Part shown: positions 49,761 through 62,145 of the stretch, one piece after another
Position numbering within the stretch: the stretch's first letter is position 1
Layout: each line of letters starts with the position of its first letter
Source: Emiliania huxleyi CCMP1516
Lineage: Eukaryota; Haptophyta; Isochrysidales; Noelaerhabdaceae
NCBI RefSeq assembly: GCF_000372725.1
Contig: NW_005202427.1
Location: 962,119-1,026,118 of the forward strand
Direction of reading: 5' to 3'
Length of the DNA: 64,000 nucleotides
Notes under the pieces: generated by a model
Databases searched by the model: none
Told to the model about the DNA's origin: nothing
Seen by the model: only the letters and a program-made list of their open reading frames with translations
Position numbers and translations under genes: made by a program

Positions 49761-52700
49761 CTAGGTCAACATCTCAAAGTCCGAGTCTGTGTCCTCGGCA
49801 GGCTCCTGCTCCGCCGCTGCGCCAAAGGCGGTCAGCGTTGCGGAGCCTGTGTGCGGCAGTTGGCGCTGGACATAGGCTAGACGTAACAGCGTGCGCACGT
49901 CGTTTCGGCGCTGTGCGACGAAGGCGTTGTTTTTTGCCTTCGCCGTCTTCATCGCCGTGCAAGTCCGCCGCATGCCGTTGAGCGGGGTGATCTCCTCACG
50001 CCTGCGGGGGCGGCGCGACACCGGTCAGCCTTATTGCAGGCATGCACACACACACACAGGGAGAGCGCACCCGCGAAGGTACTCGCTGAAGGAGCGAGTC
50101 AGGTCGCTCCTCACGTAGTCGACAGCCACCTCCGCGACAAAGTCCACCCAGAGCGCGCACTCGTGAGTGCAAGACTGCAGCTGCACATCCACCACCTCCA
50201 GCGCCCAGCCGGCGGCAGGCCCGGGGCTCCGGTGGAAGCAAGACGCGATGCCCGAGTCGATTGCGCCGCCATAGGGCTCGTGGTAGAGCACCCGTCTCTG
50301 GTCGACGAAGAAGAGGAGCTGGTGCCAGTGCCCGCCAAACTCGCTGCCGTCGGTAAAGCGCTGCATGACCAGCTTGCGCTCCGTCGGTGCCTCGCCCGCG
50401 AACAGCTTCGCCACCCACCCGGTGGGGGCTCCCGATTTGAAGCGGTTGAAGAGCGATCCGGCGCGAATCGTCATCCCCGAGATCGGCGCCCTCGCCTGCA
50501 CGTCCTGGCTGTCGGCCCACGGTGAGAGGTCCTGCATGTTATGCACAATGATGTCGTTCAAGTGCTCGTCGTACCTGTCCGTCGGCACGGGGCAGCTCGA
50601 GCGACGCTGGGTCGCCCGGCCGTAGAGCGTCGGCTCTAGCTCTGTCCACGAGATGCCGAGCCCAGCTTCTGAGGAGACGGTAGACGAACCGGCCTGGGCG
50701 GAGCCAGCAGCACCGCTAGAGGCCGCATCCGTGGTGGAGCTAGAGGCCGCGGCGGAGGAAGTGGCGGCGGCGGAGCTGGCAGAGCTGGTGGCGGCCGCGC
50801 GGTTGAGAGTGGCGGCGGAGGCGGAGGTGCCAGTAGCGGTGGCGGAGGAGGGAGGGTCTGCGCGTGCCCGACGCCACACGCGGAGGGTGCCGGGCTGGAG
50901 CCGCGCGCCGGGGTCGCTCCGGATCGCGTCCAGAGCAAGACGTAGCGCCTCGCCCGCCAAAGCTTGCCCGGCCTCGGCGGGCAGCAGCTCTTCCACGCTC
51001 GACAGCGGCTCGGCCACCTTGCGGATCGGAGTCTTTGACTCGCCGCGGTTCCACGGATCCATGATGTAGAGGTCCGACCCATCCAGCACCTCGTGTAGCC
51101 AAAGGTGGCTGACCTTGTTTGCCCTGGCGGCTGGAGTCTCCGTAACCAGAGCGAGGTAGACGCCGGGCTCGTCGCGGTAGGTGATCTCCGCGACGCGGTC
51201 CTTCAGGAGCCGGGACCGCGTCTCGGCGATCGATGACACCGGCGACTCGGTCGCGCCTCCGTCGTGCTGCTGCGCGGCCGTGGCAGCGTCCGCCGCCGCC
51301 GCCTCCGCCTCCTCCGCCGCCTCCCCTTCCGCCTCTGAGTCGACGTCGTCGTCGTCATCACTGCCGTCTACGTCCATTTCGCCAGTCATCGGCAGCTGCG
51401 CCGCGCCGCTCGCGCGCTCTGCCCGCCTGGCAGCTACCTCGGCCCTCTCCTCGCTCTCGGCCCAGCGAAAATCGTCGTCGCTCGCCTCGTACAACTTGTC
51501 GGCGTCTCGGTGGGCGGCAGCCATGTAGACCTCGAGCGTGAGAGGGTTGCGAAAGACGGAGTGATGGACGCCGGTCTTCGCCGTCTTGATCTGCTGTTCG
51601 CACTTAAAGTTCGAGATCGGTAGGCTCCGCGAGACTTCGCGAAGGTGCGATAGGAGGTCGACCGAGTCCTTGACGAGGTCGCGGTCGACAATCTCCTCCA
51701 GCGTCAGCGACGCGTTGCCCGGCTGCTCGAGGACCTCCGAGATATCGTGAAGGATCGCCCGAAGCGTCGAAGAGCAGATGTCGCCCGGACCCTCGTACCT
51801 GTCGGACTCTATCGCGCTCTGCACCTTCTCGGTCGTGCTGCCGTCAAACATGTGGTTCGCGATGCTCTCGTAGAATCCGGTGGCGCCCTGCTTCTCGTAC
51901 GAGAGCAGGAGGTCGATGGTCGCCTTCAGACCACCCTTGTCGTCCAAGAGGCCATACTGCAGCAGAAGCGGGTTATCAAAGAAGGGCGAAGACTCGCGCT
52001 CAAAGTAGCCACTCGTGCCGAGGCCGTCCACGGTGTATTCGTTGGCCCCAAAAATACTGGTGGCGAGCGACTCCACGTTGACCGCTCTGAGGGCGGGATT
52101 GGCGGCCCGTTGCACAAACTCCTTGACCGGCAGGAGGTCGACAGCCCAGACAGAGGCGATCGGCGCGTTGGCGGAGTCCGCGGCCGAGGCAAGCCAGGCA
52201 TAGCAGCGGCGCAACACGCGGTGGACCTTCTCCATCGCTTTCCCCTCGTCATTCTCGGTGAAGCTTAGGAAAGAGTCAAGCAAGAGGTTGTCGAATTCAG
52301 CGATGAGAGCGAGAGCGACGCGGACCTTGGGCTGCGCCACCTCGCGCAGCAGCGCCGCGAGCTTGGCGCCGATCGAAGTGGGCGACGAGTCGAACTTGTC
52401 GTCCAGCAGCACCGCCATACCCTCAAAGCCGATCGGGTCGGCGAGCGGGTCGTCCACGCCGCCCGAAGCAGGAGCCAGGCCACCGAAGCCGTTTGCGCGC
52501 AGCTCGTAGTCGACGACAAAGGTCAGGCCAATCTCAAGCCGCCGGCTTGTCGGGGCGAGGTAGGAGGCCTGGCCGCAAGAGTAGCCCCAACGCATTCCGG
52601 GCGACAGAGGCGCGCCGCCGAGCGTCTTCAGACCCTCCGTCTTTCGGATGTGCTCGGTGCAGCCGGGGGTCGTGCGAAGGGCGTAGCAGAGGTCCTCCAG

Positions 52701-54650
52701 CAGCTCAGTCGCGCGCCACCGACTCCCGCTCACCTCGTCGTCTCGCCTCTTTCGGTGCGAGAGGAGCAGGCCCGGAGCCCGCGTGAGCGGCCCGAGTGAG
52801 CGGAGGGCTTGCAGCCCCGAGTTGTGGCCGATGTGAGAGAGGCACGGGATGCGCGTAATCAGCCAGTGGCCGCCGCCCGTGTCCGCCTCGATGAGCTCGC
52901 AGAGCTGCTTGTGCACGCCTGCGTGTCGGCCGCTCATCGTGTTGTCGTTGTCCGAGCAAATGAAGTGCAACAGCTCGAGCGGCGCGCCCGTCGCCTTGAC
53001 CGACCGCAGCGTCTCCCTGGCGATTACCGCAGCGGTCTTTTGCTTGCCGAGGTGCGAGGCGAAGCAGGAGACCTCACGGAGCCCGTCGTGCGGGCGAGTT
53101 GCTCCGAGGTGTCCCGCTATGAACCCTCTCCGAGAGCGGGAGCCGAGGTCGAAGGCGACGAAGTAGGTCACGCGCGAGAAGGTGAACTCCACCTCTTGCA
53201 TGCGCTGCACCCGGTGGACGGCCCGGTCGATGAGGGAGCACGTGCCCGCGCTCGGCAGCCGCACGCGTGCGATATCGTCGTCCGAGATGTCGAACAGGAG
53301 CGTGGCGCCATCCCGAGCGAGCGACGCAGCGCCGCGCATCGAGATTGAGCGCTCCGTACCGCTTTTGTGGCGGTACAAGTACACGGCCTTGCGCAGGGCG
53401 GCCGAGTAACGATTACCCGTCATGTTTTGACGCAGCGCGTACTCGACTCGATGGCGTGGCCGGCCGCGCTGCGGCCGGCGCGCCTCCGCTGCCCGCACCT
53501 CCGCCGCGCGCTGCCACAGGCCGAGGAGCGAGTCGGCCTCTGTCGGCTCCACCTTGCCGAGCACGCCGGGCAGGTGGAGCGAGAAGAGCTTCACGTCGTC
53601 GATCGCCTGCAGGGCGGCCCGCTGCAACAGCGGAGTGTTGAGCGACGCCTGCAAGACGTCGAGGCTGTAGAGGCCCGGGAGCGTCGGCACGTCGCTGGGC
53701 TCGTACACCAGCAGCAGCTGCGAGCGAAACGCTACGCCGAGGGAGCGGCCGGAGCGGCCCTGTACCTCTGGCCGCATGACGAATTCGCACATCATCAACT
53801 GAATGAATGCACCCCCGCCAAAGTGTCGCAGCGGGTTCGAGAGCTTCAGCGCCAGTTCTCGAACGAGCCTCGTCGTTGCCGCCGCGTGCAGCCGCTGCCG
53901 CCGCCGCTCCTCCTCGCGCAGCCCTACGACTTGCAAGTCGAGCCGGGCTTGGGCACGCAGCTCGCGAGGCGTCGGCACGCCTGATGTTTGCGTCCCGGTT
54001 GTCGCTGTAATCGCTTCGCGAGCGGCGGCACGGTGGCCAACCTCCTCCAGCTCGAGGCGTCCGATGTCTGCCACCAGCGTGAGCACGCTTGCTTGCTGCT
54101 GCTGCTGCTGCTGCGCAGGCTCCGCTGGAGCACTGCTCAGAGAGGGAGGTTCCTCGTCAACCTCCATGCGATCTCCGTTCGAGGCCGCAGCCGACGAGCC
54201 GCCGACGAGCCGCTGCGGCGCTGCACGGGAGAGCGATCCTCGGCGTCCGTGCTCTCTCTGGTTGTAGATCCCGTCGCGGCGGCCCTCGTCGCTCGTGCTA
54301 TGCAGCTCCATGGCCTCGCCGAGGACGTCGCCAACCGTAGCATGCCGCGGCGCTCTCAGGTTCTTTGCGACGCCGACTCTGCGCGAGCCAGCACGGCTTT
54401 GCGGCCGCGAGGACGTTGCACTCGGCGAGGGCGCCTGTTGTGACGAGATCGGAAGCGTGAGATAGCGACGACTGCGCAGGCACAGAGTCGCAAACTGGCG
54501 GTACCGAGCGGCGATCTGGTCCTGGCCTGGAGCCGGGACGGACTCCTTGGCCGCTTTTGCGACGCTGTCCCAGGCCTGCGCCCGCTCTTTTCGGCATGGC
54601 TCGAGCACGAGACAAGTCGGAAAACCGCGACAACTTCGGCGGGCATTCAC
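49761..54650 (-). CDS. Transposase-like protein with C-terminal C48 protease domain
   Basis: A 4.58-kb exon (50071-54650) plus a last exon 49761-50001, joined over a 69-nt GT-AG intron (50002-50070): 1606 codons. 54650 is GTG with an in-frame stop just upstream, so the true start is unresolved (first ATG near 54310). Parts: a SANT/Myb-like helix set (KERAQAWDSVAKAAKES), poly-Gln, an RNase-H-like core with VTYFVAFDLGSRSRRGF and HFICSDNDNTMSGRHAGVH then PCLSHIGHNSGLQAL, recalling DDE/hAT-type transposases, a long helical region, a second acidic stretch, and at about 1440-1530 a Ulp1/adenain-like protease end: GGHWHQLLFFVDQ (His), YHEPYGG (acid), VQLQSCTHECALWV (Gln, Cys). No terminal inverted repeats were found around it. 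Could be a mobile-element gene or a domesticated one. Confidence 0.65.
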
Positions 54651-56217
54651 AGATTTTTACCACCTCGGAAGCAACGCCTGTGTGTTCACCGGTGCTAGAG
54701 AGTGTCGAAAAGGAGTCCACACTGCATTCATCGACATCAACGCGCCCCGCTGCGCCGCGCTACTCGCGAGAGCGGGAGGAGATTTGGGGAGATTGTCGGG
54801 AGATTTCCAAGATTGTCACCGGGGTGTGCGTGGGTAAGTCGTGCGTCCTACGTGCCAAGGCGATGTGCATGCTAGTCTGGCTCGTCCCAATACGCTCAGG
54901 GGGCCGAGAACAGCGCTCTGTCGCGCGCTACTTTCCGTGCTGCTGAGAGAGGCCCGGAGGGGCCCACCACGGCCCACGCTCGCCTCGGAAATGCAAAAAA
55001 ATGCTCCCAGGCCCCCTCCCGCCCACCCCGCACACCTGCTTGACTACTCCCGAGCCCCACGAGCCGAGGCGAGAAAGTTCGAATTAAAGTGCGGAGTTTG
55101 AACATGGTAATGGGATGCTGGCTCTGTGGTCTCAGGCCCAGTGAGGTAGTGCACGCGACTATCTCCCGGATCCTGCTGAACAAGCTCCTCTTGTAGCTCG
55201 ATCGGTCACACCGCCATCACCGTCGAGGAGAGGGGGGACGACACTGCCTCAGCACACAGAGCAGCGTGCACCTCGATCCTGTACCGTGTTTGTTATGACC
55301 CCCCCCAGTGAACACACCAATGAGGGTGGGCGAGACGATCGAGGGGTCCCGTACCACGCGGAATCGACCCTATCCAGTGCTCAAGTGCTCAAGACACGCT
55401 ATGGACTAAGATATGCATTCGCGCGACGTCTAACCCTGCCAATGCACTGTGTACTCTCTAGGAGAGTACATAAGCTAAAAGTATACGTACATAGGCAGGA
55501 CACACCGGTGCATATAGGGCCGGTACATACACATAGCAGTACTGGCCACGTCCCGCGCTGCCTCCCGGCCCAGTTTCAGATTTTTCAGCGCGCCGCTCGC
55601 ATGTGCGGCGCGATCGTCCGCCATGAGTCGATCGGCAGCGCGACTCGTAACTTGCGGCCATGCTATCACCCTTGCGACAGCCTGTCGGCGCTGCTGACCG
55701 TGCCCTGCTGCACAATTGACCACCTGCATAGCTCGCGGCCTTAGCATCCAGCACATTCAGTGACGACCTGATCGACCTGATCGTACGGCCAGTAGGAAGG
55801 TGTCCTTCCAGCGCGTGCACGCTTCTGACGCAATGCGCGTCACAAACTGCCTCGGATTGGCTGCTGGCAATCTCGAGGCTATGCCTACACAGCCTCGCGC
55901 GCATGGGTAGTCAAGAGGGACCACGCACCTTCTCAGGACAGCGCCGGTGCCTCTCTCTTGGACCGGCCTGTCTGCTGTCTGGAGTGATATGTCGGCGGTC
56001 AGTACGACCGATCAGGTCGGAGTTTGCTGATGATTGGAGGGTCTATCTGTATGTACTCCTCGAGATCTCTCCAAATCTTCCCTCTAATCAACCGTAATCA
56101 TTCGGGAAGTTGGCGCTCTGAGCGACTCTGAGCGCCGGGGCCCCGTTTCCGCACTGCTGCGCGGCGCACGGTGCCTCCGGGGGCCCCCGCCTCCCCCCAG
56201 AGCCGGATGCTCGGGGA

Positions 56218-56460
56218 CGGGCTACGGGCAAGAGAGCCCTGACCCCGAGCACTTGGAGCAGTTGGGAGCCTCACACCCAGGGCCGGGGAGCTCAGAAGCG
56301 CACCCAGCGGGCCAGATGATCGGGATCGGGTTGCGGGCAAGAGAGCCCTAGCCCTGGGGGGTGCGCGTTCGCAGGGAAGGGGCCATAAAGAAGTAAACAC
56401 GGTTCTCCGAGGGTTGGACCCGCGTACCGGGTTTCCCTTAACTGCAGGACGCCCCCTCTA
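56218..56460 (+). repeat. Dispersed repeat family A, copy 4
   Basis: CCAGGGCCGGGGAGCTCAGA, GGATCGGGTTGCGGGCAAGA, GTGCGCGTTCGCAGGG, AAACACGGTTCTCCGAGGGT and GGGTTTCCCTTAACTGCAGG as in copies 2 and 3, preceded by an extra GGGCAAGAGAGCC unit. Confidence 0.85.
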
Positions 56461-56527
56461 CTCGGAGCTAGATGCAGTGGACATTACACTGTACACCACG
56501 CACAATCACAGACACTTGCTTAGAGCC

Positions 56528-56612
56528 GTAGAGCACTTGGAGCACTTGGAGTGCAGTTGGCAGCCGCACGCCCAGGCAGGGCCGGGGAGCTAAGAAGCGC
56601 ACCCAGAGGCCG
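56528..56612 (+). repeat. Dispersed repeat family A, copy 5 (partial)
   Basis: GAGCACTTGGAGCACTTGGA, GTGCAGTTGGCAGC, GGGCCGGGGAGCTAAGAAGC; breaks off after GGCCGGACGATTGGGG. Confidence 0.8.
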
Positions 56613-57275
56613 GACGATTGGGGCAGCGGCGCGCCTGCAACTGGCTCGATGCGGCCGCCGGCGACGGGTTGACGCGGCTCGATCTGCTTCTCATCTTCAC
56701 GTTCGTCGCGTTTTGGAGGAGCTCATCTCCATGTATGCAGCGTCGAATACACGTCGTGCATGAGGGTGCAGGATGAGAACGTAGAGCCGCGGGCGCGCCG
56801 GGGTGACCCGGATGAGACGACAGAAGACGTACTGCAGTGGATACACGCACTACACACACCAAAGATCACCAAGCACAGAAGATCAGCCTAGGAAAGACAA
56901 GCAGAGCACGGGCTGTCGGCGCGATCCATTTCAAGCCACCCAGGGCCCGGCGCGGCTAGAGGGGGGGGTGTTCTCTAGGCCCCTAAAGGCCCTACGCGCG
57001 GCGTGAGAGCTCGGAAGCGAGCTTACACGGCGATCGAGGATGGCGCGGTTCACCCCCTTCACCGAAGCGATGGACCAGATGCGTTCCGCGTGGTGTGAAA
57101 CAAACGAGAGGCGGGAGTGCTCTCTCTAAATGTACGTAAGAGCCACATAAAAGAGAGAGGTGGTCAACGAGACCGAGCATCAAAACTTCAGGAAAGAAGA
57201 AAAAGAAAAACTCCGGTCTGAATCAACATTCTGTACCCCTCCTCTGCACCCCACACTCCGTCGGTCAAGCGGTCA

Positions 57276-60200
57276 ATGGCGTTGGCCCACGGCGTCGTGA
57301 CGGCAGAGCTCGAGCGGCCGTTGCTTGCGAACGATCGGCAGGCCTCGAATCCGCGGGAGGGTCTTACCTCCGCCCAAGCCGCTGCGCTTCTGCAGGAGTT
57401 TGGTCGAAATGAGATCGTCGAAGAGAAGGTCGCCGACGACCACCGCCGCTTCGTGAGTTACGCTTCGCATAGTAACCGCCACCTCCTCGGCCCACACCAC
57501 AGGAGTCCATGCTCTACATGTTCACCAAGCAGTTCCTCGGCACGATGCCAGCCATGATCGAGCTCTCGGCGATCCTTGCAGCGGCGCTCGGCGACTGGCT
57601 CGACTTTTTCATCATCGGCGCTCTGCTGCTCACAAACGCGACCCTCGGCTTCATCGAGGAGCTAAACGCCCAGAGCTCTGTCGACGCCCTCAAGGACGGC
57701 CTCATCCGCAAACTCCCGGTCAAGCGCGACGGCAAGAGTGTCATGATTGAGATCACCGAGGTAGTTCCCGGGGACGTGGTCTGCCTCTCCCGCCGTTGCA
57801 GTCCGCTGTTCTCCAGCCCCTTCCCAAGTCTGCGCGCTTCACTGTAGGTCTTTGTGCGCGGCGGCAACGTCGTGCCTGCAGACGGCCGCTGGCTGCATGG
57901 TGACGAGCTCTCGGTCGACCAGGCTGCGCTCACGGGAGAGTCGCTGCCCGTCGCCGTGCCGCGCGAGGACGGCGATGAGGTCGGCTCGGGCGAGAAGCTG
58001 TGGAGCGGCTCCATCATCAAGACGGGCGAGGCCGAGATGCTCGTCACCGAGACGGGGCTCAACACGATGATGGGCGAGGCCGCCAAGTCGATCCAGGAGT
58101 CGAGCGGCCACCAGGTCGGCCTGCTCGAGTCCAAGATCCAGGCGTCGGGCAAGGTGCTGATCCTCATCACGCTCGTCGCCGTCTCGGCGCTCCTCTACTA
58201 CCAGGTGGTCGTGCGCGGGCAGGAGCTGGGTGAGATCCTCGAGATGTCGCTCTGCCTCGTCATCGCCAGCGTGCCCGTGGCGCTGCCGATGGTGCTCAAG
58301 GTGACGCTCTCCGTCGGCGCAAAGGAGCTCGCGGGGGAGGGCGCCATCGTCACTCACCTCACCGCGCTGGAGGAGGTCGCCTCGATGCGCGTGCTGTGCT
58401 CCGACAAGACGGGCACGCTCACCACCGCGCAGATGACGGTCTACCACTCCATGGCGAAGTGCTGGAACGGCTTCACCGCCGAGCAGGTCCTGACTTACGC
58501 GGCAGTCGCCTCCAATGCGGCCAACAAGGACGACGCCATCGACCGCGCGGTCTACCAGGCCTTTGCCGAGATGAGCGTCGGCCCGGGCGGGGACGTGGAC
58601 GTCGCGGCCGACGCGCTAGGAAAGAAGTTCCGCACCGAAAAGTACTTTGGCTTCAACCCGACTGTCAAGCGGACGGTCGCGGACGTGCTCGATCTCAACA
58701 CGGGGAAGAAGTTGCGCGTGGCGAAAGGCCACCGTCGCGATGGCCTCGAGACCCGAAGCTGTGACATATCACTGATACCACGACACCTGGCCATAGGCAT
58801 TGTCTCCAAGATCCTCGAGACGGGCGCCGACGGCGGCGAGACCTGGAAATGCTCCGACTTCGACACGATCGCGCCAAGCGTCCGCGTGGCCGATGCGGAG
58901 TTCGGCAAGCAAGGCTACAAGACGATCGCGGTCGCGGTGGGCGTCAACGGAGGCCCGATGAAGTACGCCGGCACGTTGCCGATCATGGACCCGCCGCGCT
59001 CAGACACGGCGTCGACGATTGCCAATATCCGCGGCTCTGGCGTCGCCGTCAAGATGATCACCGGGGACCACCTCAACATCGCGAAGGAGATGGCGCGCCA
59101 GATTGAGCTCGGAACCAACATCATGCCCAACACGGAGCTATGGCCGGTCTCGGCCCAGCGCGATGAGCTCATCCACTGGGCCGACGGCTTTGCCCAGGTG
59201 ATGCCGAAGGACAAGCACGAGGTGGTGGCGGTCTTGCAGCAGGCTGGCCTTGTCGTCGGCATGACCGGAGACGGCGTCAACGACGCGCCAGCTCTGGCGA
59301 AAGCACAGGTTGGCGTCGCCGTCGCCGGCGCCACCGACGCGGCCCAGACAGCGGCCGACATCATCCTTACCCGCGAGGGGCTAGGGCCGATTTACACTGC
59401 GATCCTCACGTCGCGGCGCATCTTCAAGCGGCTCAAAGCGTACGTCGTCTACCGCATCTGCTGCACCGTACAGGTCGTCTGCTTCCTGTGCTTCCTGTCC
59501 TTCGTCTTCAACGAGGCCTTCTCCGCGCTCTACATCATCCTGCTCGCGCTCTTCCACGACCTGACCATCGTCACCATCGCGTACGATAAGCAGACGCCGT
59601 CGGCGCAGCCAGAGACACCGACCGTTCGCGGGCTGGTCGTCCAGTCGTACGCGATGGGCCTCTTCCTTGCCGCCGGCTCATGCATCCTCTTCGTCTACGG
59701 CCACGCGTTCATGAGCGAGTCCTTCGTCGAGTCTTTCAAGTACAAGGAGGCGCTCATGTTCTTACAGATCACAAACTCGTCCGCCTTTCTCATATTTTCG
59801 GCGCGCACCCCCGGCTTCTTCTTCGCTTCGACACCCGACAACAAGCTCGCCGGGTCGGCCATCGCATCGCAGATCGTCGTGAACGGACTCGTTCTCTTCT
59901 CGGGCGGGTGAGATGCAGCCTAGACGAAGCCGTTACGTAGCTTCCTACACCCCCGCCTCTGCCCCGGTGCCAGTTGGCTGGTGAACGAGCTCCGGCCACA
60001 AGATGTGCTCATCACCTGGCTGTACAACCTCGTCTTGCTGCTGCTACTCGACGTGGTCAAGATGGGGGTGCTCGAGGCCGAGGCCCTCCTCGAGGGCGGC
60101 GCCTCGCGGCCATCGGGCCGCAACGCCTTTGCCGGCCTCGCGTCGTGCTGTGGCCTCCTCGGCGGCTCGAAGCGGACGGCGACGTCGGCCGGCCGCGGTA

Positions 60201-60427
60201 CTCGCGCTTCCGTCTCGCGCTTCCAGTCGGGCTCGAGCCGCCTCTCCCAGGCGAACGTCAGCGGGCTGCACAAGATGAACTCGCTGAAGAACATCGACGC
60301 CCTCGGCTCGCCAAAGTCGCAAAAGGGTGCGCTCCTCCCCGGCCCGGCGATCGTGGCTGCGCGCGTGAGCGGCTTCGGGAACGTGGACGAGAAGTTCGAC
60401 CGCTTCCTGCTGCAGCGCCACCAGTAG
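57276..60427 (+). CDS. Plasma-membrane-type P3A H+-ATPase
   Basis: Five exons: 57276-57452, 57503-57778, 57848-58727, 58797-59907, 59974-60427; 965 aa, normal for P3A proton pumps. Motifs: N-terminal cation-ATPase segment (AALLQEFGRNEIVEE), actuator LTGESLPV, PVALPMVLKVTLSVGA in M4, phosphorylation loop CSDKTGTLTTAQMTV (catalytic Asp), FNPTVKRTVA, ITGDHLNIAKE, and hinge GMTGDGVNDAPALAKAQVG. It pumps protons out at ATP cost, energising uptake, for example by the ammonium transporter family. Introns of 50, 69, 69 and 66 nt: the third (58728-58796) is GC-AG (GAAAG/GCCACC), a multiple of 3 without stop, so failure to splice would insert 23 residues after RVAKG; family alignment shows it must be removed. 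The C-terminal cytosolic domain is Ser/Arg-rich and could be regulatory. Confidence 0.95.
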
Positions 60428-60449
60428 GCAGCGCGAATGCGCGTGCGTG

Positions 60450-60691
60450 TGCGCATGCACGCACATTTCTAGATTTGGCGCTTGCAAGCGAGTCGTCTCG
60501 GGGCGCTCTCTTCTCCTGGCCCCACCGTGTCTCGCGCTCGTCGCCCCCAGGCTGCAGAACCGGCCCCAGATGCGCATGCACGCACATTTCTAGATTTGGC
60601 GCTTGCAAGCGAGTCGTCTCGGGGCGCTCTCTTCTCCTGGCCCCACCGTGTCTCGCGCTCGTCGCCCCCAGGCTGCAGAACCGGCCCCAGA
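60450..60691. repeat. 121-bp tandem duplication
   Basis: GCGCATGCACGCACATTTCT at 60451 recurs at 60572; the two 121-bp units, ending CGGCCCCAGA, are almost identical and lie just after the H+-ATPase stop codon. Confidence 0.92.
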
Positions 60692-60901
60692 AGGGGACGA
60701 TCCGGGCGAGTGTGGCAGTCTAGTATCGTGCCCTGTGTGTGAAGAGTAGTGGCAATTCGGGATCGTGAAAAGTTGATGAAATCATTACCCCGGGACACGC
60801 GCCCCCGGGGCGCGCAAACTGTCACTTCTCGCAGGCTGCGAGAGACAAGCTTTCTCGGAGCGACAGGCTCAAAACAAATAAGGGTATGTTGGGTGCGATC
60901 A

Positions 60902-61159
60902 CTAGCGAACGCCAGTGCGCTCCAGAATGGTGCGAATGCCCTTCGATCGCGTCGGTCCTTCGAACACGCCGTACGCCACCCTAGGGTTCGGTACGTACTT
61001 TCTATCCTCCGCCATTTTGTCTTCCTGGTCCATTCCTCCGTCCGTCGCCGCAAAGTGTGTGAAATCGTGTGAGACGTGCAGCGCGAGGCATGTCTGCGCT
61101 ACTTTCACGTTCAGGGCTCGTCCCTTCCCGGATCGGAGCGGCTCGCTGTCTGTTCCCAT
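60902..61159 (-). CDS. Small unrecognised protein or exon
   Basis: Minus-strand frame of 85 codons with coherent composition (NVKVAQTCLALHVSHDFTHF, VPNPRVAYGVFEGPTRSKGI, ending ERTGVR). No family. It may be a small gene or the last exon of a repeat-borne gene. A plus-strand frame over the same bases is regarded as its shadow. Confidence 0.3.
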   Translation of the reverse strand: MGTDSEPLRSGKGRALNVKVAQTCLALHVSHDFTHFAATDGGMDQEDKMAEDRKYVPNPRVAYGVFEGPTRSKGIRTILERTGVR

Positions 61160-61375
61160 CTTGATTTGCGCTCCTTTGCCGTCTCTCAGCTCGCCCCCGT
61201 CTCAAATTCGTCGTATCGGAGCAAGAAGCGCGTTAGGAGCTTAGGGGATCCTCCTGTAGCTCCCCTACTCTGATCGCGCTCGCCCCGTGTCCGTTATCCC
61301 ACAAACAGCTCGTAGCCTTCGTTCTGCCAGTTTCTGTGTCTCTGGGGCGCTCCCTCTGGGAACCAATTTTCTCAA

Positions 61376-61680
61376 AGAAAAGAAAGAAAACGTACAACCC
61401 AAGGGAGGGATGGGAGGACGGCACGCCGCCACCACACAGGGATTTCACTGGAAGGAAGGTGTGTTGCTAGCCGTCGCCCACCCTTTTTCTCAGAAAGAAA
61501 GAAAGAAAACAGACAACCCAAGGGAGGGATGGGAGGACGGCACGTCGCCACCACACAGGGATTTTAAGGAGAGAAGTGAGGTGCTAGCCGTCGCCCACCC
61601 TTGTGCGTCTACCTTTTCCTATCTCTGTTCGCAGTTTCTCGCCAATTCTCGCAGCGACCTTCATGCCACCTTTTTTGCCA
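61376..61680 (+). repeat. Repeat family C, two tandem copies
   Basis: Two units begin at about 61376 and 61493 (AAAGAAAGAAAAC...), each with GGGAGGGATGGGAGGACGGC, ACACAGGGATTT and GCTAGCCGTCGCCCACC; the second continues into CTATCTCTGTTCGCAGTTTC and ACCTTCATGCCACC. Confidence 0.88.
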
Positions 61681-61689
61681 CCCTTTTTC

Positions 61690-61988
61690 TCCTGCGAAAG
61701 GAGTTCGCTGCGAAAATTCTTTTTCTCGAGTCGTTCGGTGGGTTCGGGAAGGGGGTCGGCGAGATCCTCTGGAAGGCGGCGGACGTTCGACAGAACAAGC
61801 TGACGCGGGCCCAGTACCTCGATGAGGTGACTTGGACCACCAAGAACGGGCTAAGGCTGCAGAAACAGCGTATCTCAGTCGTTCTTCACACGGCCATCGC
61901 AGAGCAGATTGTGAATGAGCTTGCCTGCGGCGAGGGCGGTCGAGTGCACGGAGCTAAGTGCCTCACCGTCCTCGCAGGAGTCGCTTAG
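61690..61988 (+). pseudogene. Repeat-borne gene fragment, copy 2
   Basis: Open frame downstream of a family C unit: FGGFGKGVGEILWKAADVRQ, LTRAQYLDEVTWTTKNGLR, then ISVVLHTAIAEQIVNELACG and VHGAKCLTVLAGVA to TAG. The last 55 residues match the fragment on the minus strand at 7675-7835, and the shared sequence runs on into the 3' side. Its 5' leader is the family C promoter-like segment, so it may still be expressed. Function unknown. Confidence 0.5.
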
Positions 61989-62035
61989 GCGGCTCCCGTG
62001 GTGTACCTGTGTTAGTGCCAGTGCGCGCCAGTCCC

Positions 62036-62145
62036 GCAAAAGAAAGAAAGAAAACAGAAACCCCGAGGGAGGGATGGGAGGACGGCACGCCGCCACCACA
62101 CAGGGATTTTAAGGAGAGGAGTGTGGTGCTAGCCGTCGCCCACCT
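62036..62145 (+). repeat. Repeat family C, copy
   Basis: AAAAGAAAGAAAGAAAACAG through GGGATTTTAAGGAGAGGAG to GCTAGCCGTCGCCCACC; ends at the satellite below. Confidence 0.88.

Larger units (their letters stand above)
54651..57275. other. Intergenic with repeats, no confident gene
   Basis: A plus-strand frame at 54599-54946 (MARARDKSENRDNFGGHSQI...) partly overlaps the transposase-like gene and is uncertain. Repeat family A copies lie at 56218-56460 and 56528-56612. Otherwise no family signal; 55300-56000 holds only short frames. Confidence 0.4.

Noticed and set aside
49761..54650. Assignment to the Zisupton/KDZ transposon superfamily.
   Set aside because: The protease end is suggestive, but the core motif order and absence of a visible SWIM or Cys-rich domain do not allow a confident placement.
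54599..54946. A plus-strand gene (MARARDKSENRDNFGG...).
   Set aside because: Overlaps the transposase-like gene's 5' end, lacks a recognised domain and has no supporting splice structure; left as uncertain.
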